Source: JAVBQU01 sp031548675 (GTDB lineage Bacteria; Bacteroidota; Bacteroidia; Bacteroidales; P3). From it: a DNA stretch of 17,219 nucleotides. The stretch spans positions 1 to 17,219 of the forward strand of contig JAVBQU010000141.1 in NCBI GenBank assembly GCA_031548675.1, read 5' to 3'. The position numbers were made by a program, and so were the translations under genes. The notes under the pieces were generated by a model, which saw only the letters and a program-made list of their open reading frames with translations, was not told the origin of the DNA and did not search any database. Position 1 is the stretch's first letter; each line of letters opens with the position of its first letter. Shown here one piece after another: positions 14,336 through 17,219 of the stretch.

Positions 14336-15484
14336 ATGTCAAAAAGAGATTACTATGAAGTATTAGGCGTTTCTAAAAACGCAACAGAAACCGAGATAAA
14401 GAAAGCTTACCGCAAGCTGGCTATCCAATACCATCCCGATAAAAATCCCGGCGACAAAGCCGCCGAAGAAAAATTTAAAGAAGCTGCCGAAGCTTACGAT
14501 GTTTTGAGCAACAGCGAGAAAAAAGCACGCTACGACCAATTCGGACATGCCGGCATGGGAGCCGGAGCCAGTGGTTATGGCGGAGGTGCAGGAATGAGTA
14601 TGGATGACATATTCAGCAATTTCGGCGATATATTTAGCGATATGTTTGGTTTCGGAGGCGGAAGAAGCCAAGGGGGACGCCGCCGCAATGTGATAAAAGG
14701 TCAAAACCTCAGGATTAAAGTTAAGCTTACACTCGAAGAAATTAATAAGGGCGTAGAAAAAAAGATTAAAGTAAACAAGCATGTCAGTTGTAAAACCTGC
14801 CATGGATCCGGAGCTAAAGACGAATCGTCTACCGTAACCTGTTCAGCATGTAATGGTAGCGGGGTTAGGGTACAAGTAATCAATACCATGCTTGGACAGA
14901 TGCAGCAACAAACCGTTTGCTCCGCGTGCGGAGGCGAAGGCAAGATTATTAAAGAAAAATGTAACACCTGTCACGGACAAGGCATTGTAAGTCAAGAAGA
15001 AGTGATGACTATTAAAATACCTGCCGGCGTAGCAGACGGCATGCAGCTTTCTATGAGCGGCAAAGGCAATGAAGCTCCCCGCAATGGAATCAATGGAGAT
15101 TTATTGATTTTGATAGAAGAAATACAGCACAATATTTTTGAACGGGATGGAAACAATCTGTTATATAATCACTTTCTAACATTTCCCGATGCAGCTTTAG
15201 GAACTAATATAGAAATACCTACGCTGGAAAACCCTGTAAAAGTGAAAATAGATGCAGGAACGCAATCCGGCAAGATTTTACGTCTCAGAGGGAAAGGTTT
15301 GCCCGATGTAAATGGTTATGGCAAGGGAGATTTATTGGTTAACTTAAGTATTTGGACGCCTAAATCTATGAGCAAAGAAGAAAAAGAACTTTTGGAAAAG
15401 CTTCAGCAATCGCCTAATTTTAAGCCCAATCCCGAGCAAAAAGAAAAAGGCTTCTTCGATAGAATGCGTGATTATTTCTCCTAA
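14336..15484 (+). CDS. dnaJ: Chaperone DnaJ (Hsp40, type I)
   Basis: A 382-residue full-length type I DnaJ which stimulates DnaK ATPase and delivers unfolded substrates. Domains: J domain 1-70 with the HPD tripeptide at 33-35; a G/F-rich linker about 71-115; a zinc region with four CxxCxGxG repeats at Cys152/155, 169/172, 195/198 and 209/212; then the C-terminal substrate-binding domains (about 215-370) and a short charged tail ending in RMRDYFS. All repeats are intact. It forms a pair with grpE and precedes the tRNA-His promoter, whose -33 element lies only 2 bp after the stop codon. Confidence 0.97.
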   Translation: MSKRDYYEVLGVSKNATETEIKKAYRKLAIQYHPDKNPGDKAAEEKFKEAAEAYDVLSNSEKKARYDQFGHAGMGAGASGYGGGAGMSMDDIFSNFGDIFSDMFGFGGGRSQGGRRRNVIKGQNLRIKVKLTLEEINKGVEKKIKVNKHVSCKTCHGSGAKDESSTVTCSACNGSGVRVQVINTMLGQMQQQTVCSACGGEGKIIKEKCNTCHGQGIVSQEEVMTIKIPAGVADGMQLSMSGKGNEAPRNGINGDLLILIEEIQHNIFERDGNNLLYNHFLTFPDAALGTNIEIPTLENPVKVKIDAGTQSGKILRLRGKGLPDVNGYGKGDLLVNLSIWTPKSMSKEEKELLEKLQQSPNFKPNPEQKEKGFFDRMRDYFS

Positions 15485-15486
15485 AA

Positions 15487-15518
15487 TTTGTGTAATTTGC
15501 AAGGATGTTGTAAATTTG
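15487..15518 (+). promoter_or_regulatory. Promoter of tRNA-His
   Basis: TTTG (15487-15490), a 20-base spacer and TAAATTTG (15511-15518), both exact matches to the Bacteroidetes consensus. The start would be near 15525, about 10 bases before the tRNA 5' end. Confidence 0.8.
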
Positions 15519-15535
15519 CACTCGCAAAATACACG

Positions 15536-15612
15536 GTGATTGTAGCTCAGTCGGTTAGAGTAGTGGATTGTGGTTCCATTGGTCGTGGGTTCGAATCCCA
15601 TCAGTCACCCCA
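15536..15612 (+). tRNA. tRNA-His (anticodon GTG)
   Basis: The acceptor arm GTGATTG (15536-15542) pairs with CAGTCAC (15602-15608), with one G-T wobble. The anticodon stem GTGGA/TCCAT encloses the loop TTGTGGT, so the anticodon is GTG, reading His codons CAC and CAU. The T-arm has the loop TTCGAAT. G15535 supplies the extra 5' G-1 specific to tRNA-His, opposite discriminator C15609, and the CCA end is encoded (15610-15612). It is a single tRNA, not part of a cluster. Confidence 0.96.
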
Positions 15613-15646
15613 AGCGGTTGTCTATATTTAGGCAGCCGCTTTTTTT
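15612..15646 (+). terminator. Intrinsic terminator directly after tRNA-His
   Basis: AGCGGTTG (15613-15620) pairs with CAGCCGCT (15633-15640) with one G-T wobble around 12 bases, and a run of T follows to 15646. The stem starts at the base after CCA, and A15612 of CCA can extend it, so 3' processing must open the hairpin. Confidence 0.85.
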
Positions 15647-15687
15647 ATTATTCATTTTTTGATATTTTGATAAGGAAAATTTGTAAT

Positions 15688-15716
15688 ATTGCAGTTCAAT
15701 TGTAATAATATATTTG
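15688..15716 (+). promoter_or_regulatory. Candidate promoter of murF
   Basis: TATATTTG at 15709-15716 is an exact -7 match; ATTG at 15688-15691 with a 17-base spacer is an imperfect -33. The leader would be about 58 bases before the ATG at 15781. A second weaker pair (TTTG at 15658-15661, TAATATTG at 15684-15691, spacer 22) also exists. Confidence 0.5.
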
Positions 15717-15780
15717 GAGAATTCTCAACCTCGCTTAAGCTGTAAAAAATCATTCATCGTTCATAATTCACCATTACAAA

Positions 15781-17184
15781 ATGTATTCTATCCACGAAAT
15801 AGCTTCTATTCTCAATAAAACTGCGGTTATCCGTACTGATAGCCGGATTTCGCAGCTGCTTACTGATAGCCGTAAACTCATTCTGCCGGACGAAGCTTTA
15901 TTTTTTGCTATTGCCACACAACGCAATAACGGGATGAATTACATTGCCGAACTTTACCAAAAAGGGGTTCGGAATTTTGTAATTTCCAATCCCGATTTTG
16001 ATACATCCCCTTATTCCGGTGCAAATTTTTTGTTGGTTGAAAACACCCTAAAAGCTTTACAGAACTTAGCGGCAAAACATCGGAGAAAATTCGATATTCC
16101 TGTTATCGGAATTACCGGAAGCAACGGAAAAACGGTAGTAAAAGAATGGATTTCGCAGATTTTGGAGAATGTCCGCAAAGTGGTTAAAAGCCCCAAAAGC
16201 TTTAATTCGCAAATCGGCGTTCCGCTTTCGGTTTGGCAATTGCGCGAAGATACAGAAATAGGAATTTTTGAAGCCGGAATTTCAGAAGTGTCCGAAATGA
16301 GTAATCTGCAAACGATTATTCAACCTACAATCGGAATTTTTACCAACATAGGACAGGCACATGACGAAAATTTTATTCACCGTGAGCAAAAAACAGGGGA
16401 GAAGCTTAATCTTTTCACCCATGTTGATACGCTTATTTATTGCTTAGACCATAAGGAGATACATAATAAAATTATGGCATCGGGCATTGGGCGTAATATC
16501 AAAACTTTTACATGGAGTGTAGAAAAACCTGAAGTTGATGTATTCATAAAAAGAATTGACAAGCAGAAAAATACCTCTGGAATAGATTTTATTTTTAAGA
16601 ATCAGAACTATCATATCGACATTCCTTTTGTAGATGCGGCATCCATAGAAAATGCCGTCCATTGTTTGTGTACATTATTACACCTTGGGTTTGATATGGA
16701 TTTTATTCAAGAAGGAGTAATGCAATTGCATCCCATCGAAATGCGGTTGGAGCAGAAAGAGGGTATAAATGGATGTACTATTATTAATGATAGTTACAGT
16801 TCCGACTTGAATTCGCTTACCATTGCTTTGGATTTTTTGAATCAGCAAAACCAGCATGCAAAGAAAACAGTTATTTTGTCCGATATTTTTCAAAGCGGCA
16901 TGCTCGATTCTGAACTTTATCAAAAAATAGCCCAATTACTTAAGGAAAAGAATATTCACCGCATTATTGGAATCGGCGAAAAAATTTCGAGCTTTGCATC
17001 CGTATTTCAGAAAGAACAGGAATTTTATGCAAACACACATGATTTCATAATTCATTTTCAATCGCATAACTTTGCCAACGAATGTATTTTGCTGAAAGGA
17101 GCAAGGGTTTTCGAATGTGAGAAAATTGATCAGCTGTTGCAGCAGAAAACCCACGAGTCTATTATGGAAATCAATTTGGACTGA
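15781..17184 (+). CDS. murF: UDP-N-acetylmuramoyl-tripeptide--D-alanyl-D-alanine ligase (MurF), cut from an alanine racemase fusion
   Basis: A 467-residue MurF that adds D-Ala-D-Ala to UDP-MurNAc-tripeptide with ATP, the last cytosolic step before lipid I. Motifs: LLTDSR (26-31) in the substrate domain; P-loop GITGSNGKT (110-118); IFTNIGQAHDENF (186-198), followed by Lys204, likely the carbamylated lysine; and NDSYSSDLNSL (336-346) in the C-terminal domain. In Bacteroidetes this protein is usually fused to alanine racemase (about 820 residues). Here the last residues HESIMEINLD belong to the racemase junction and first strand, and a TGA at 17182-17184 stops the frame exactly there. The MurF part is complete. 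The gene has a promoter candidate at 15688-15716. Confidence 0.93.
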   Translation: MYSIHEIASILNKTAVIRTDSRISQLLTDSRKLILPDEALFFAIATQRNNGMNYIAELYQKGVRNFVISNPDFDTSPYSGANFLLVENTLKALQNLAAKHRRKFDIPVIGITGSNGKTVVKEWISQILENVRKVVKSPKSFNSQIGVPLSVWQLREDTEIGIFEAGISEVSEMSNLQTIIQPTIGIFTNIGQAHDENFIHREQKTGEKLNLFTHVDTLIYCLDHKEIHNKIMASGIGRNIKTFTWSVEKPEVDVFIKRIDKQKNTSGIDFIFKNQNYHIDIPFVDAASIENAVHCLCTLLHLGFDMDFIQEGVMQLHPIEMRLEQKEGINGCTIINDSYSSDLNSLTIALDFLNQQNQHAKKTVILSDIFQSGMLDSELYQKIAQLLKEKNIHRIIGIGEKISSFASVFQKEQEFYANTHDFIIHFQSHNFANECILLKGARVFECEKIDQLLQQKTHESIMEINLD

Positions 17185-17219
17185 ATTATCCATAATCTCA
17201 ATTATTTTAAATCGCAGCT
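17185..17219 (+). other. Start of alanine racemase domain, in frame after the TGA
   Basis: Directly after the murF TGA, in the same frame, the sequence reads IIHNLNYFKSQ with two bases of a further Leu codon. Together with INLD before the stop this matches the opening of alanine racemases (consensus I-D/N-L-D-A-x-x-H-N-L), in which a small residue stands where the TGA is. The remainder, including the pyridoxal phosphate lysine, lies beyond the window. No in-frame ATG, GTG or TTG start is visible between the stop and the window end. Whether this is a nonsense mutation, a sequencing error, recoding or a truly split gene cannot be told. Confidence 0.7.

Noticed and set aside
17182..17184. TGA read as tryptophan or selenocysteine
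   Set aside because: Tryptophan is encoded by TGG throughout and no other gene has an internal TGA. The homologous position holds a small residue, not Cys or Trp, and no selenocysteine element can be seen in the few bases left.

Overview
The window reads as a chromosomal housekeeping segment from a Bacteroidetes bacterium, most likely order Bacteroidales. The grounds are: a signal peptide followed by DEGMW typical of S46 dipeptidyl-peptidases at the left edge; promoters of the Bacteroidetes type (TTTG, about 19 bases, TAnnTTTG); almost no Shine-Dalgarno sequences but A-rich leaders; a pyrB-pyrI pair; and a MurF whose C-terminus runs into an alanine racemase, a fusion typical of this phylum. 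Family placement below order is not supported by anything I can see. No phage, integron, insertion sequence or CRISPR array is visible.

Layout. Positions 1-75 (minus) hold the first 25 codons of an S46 peptidase with its own promoter and a leader hairpin. Positions 264-851 (minus) encode a DUF502 membrane protein. Positions 1214-3370 (plus) hold sufC-sufD for Fe-S cluster assembly, without sufB or sufS nearby. Positions 3490-5316 (plus) hold a Bax-inhibitor-1 family membrane protein and pdxA (vitamin B6 synthesis). A perfect 24-bp hairpin at 5332-5383 separates these from a leftward three-gene run, 8408 down to 5394: a CPBP-type membrane protein, a radical SAM protein with a helix-hairpin-helix tail, and its DUF4130 partner. 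The last two form a poorly characterised putative DNA repair or modification pair and are the best candidate for an undescribed system here.

The gap 8409-8951 carries a 45-bp tandem repeat and the terminator of the leftward pyrB-pyrI operon (8952-10373, pyrimidine synthesis). On the plus strand follow a degenerate universal-stress-like protein (10701-11525), dnaG primase with a TTG start (11582-13549), the co-chaperone pair grpE-dnaJ (13742-15484), tRNA-His with promoter and terminator (15487-15646), and murF (15781-17184).

The most striking anomaly is at the right edge. The murF frame is stopped by a TGA exactly where the alanine racemase half should begin, yet the same frame continues with recognisable alanine racemase residues to the window end. 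All 14 other complete genes here stop with TAA or TAG, none with TGA.
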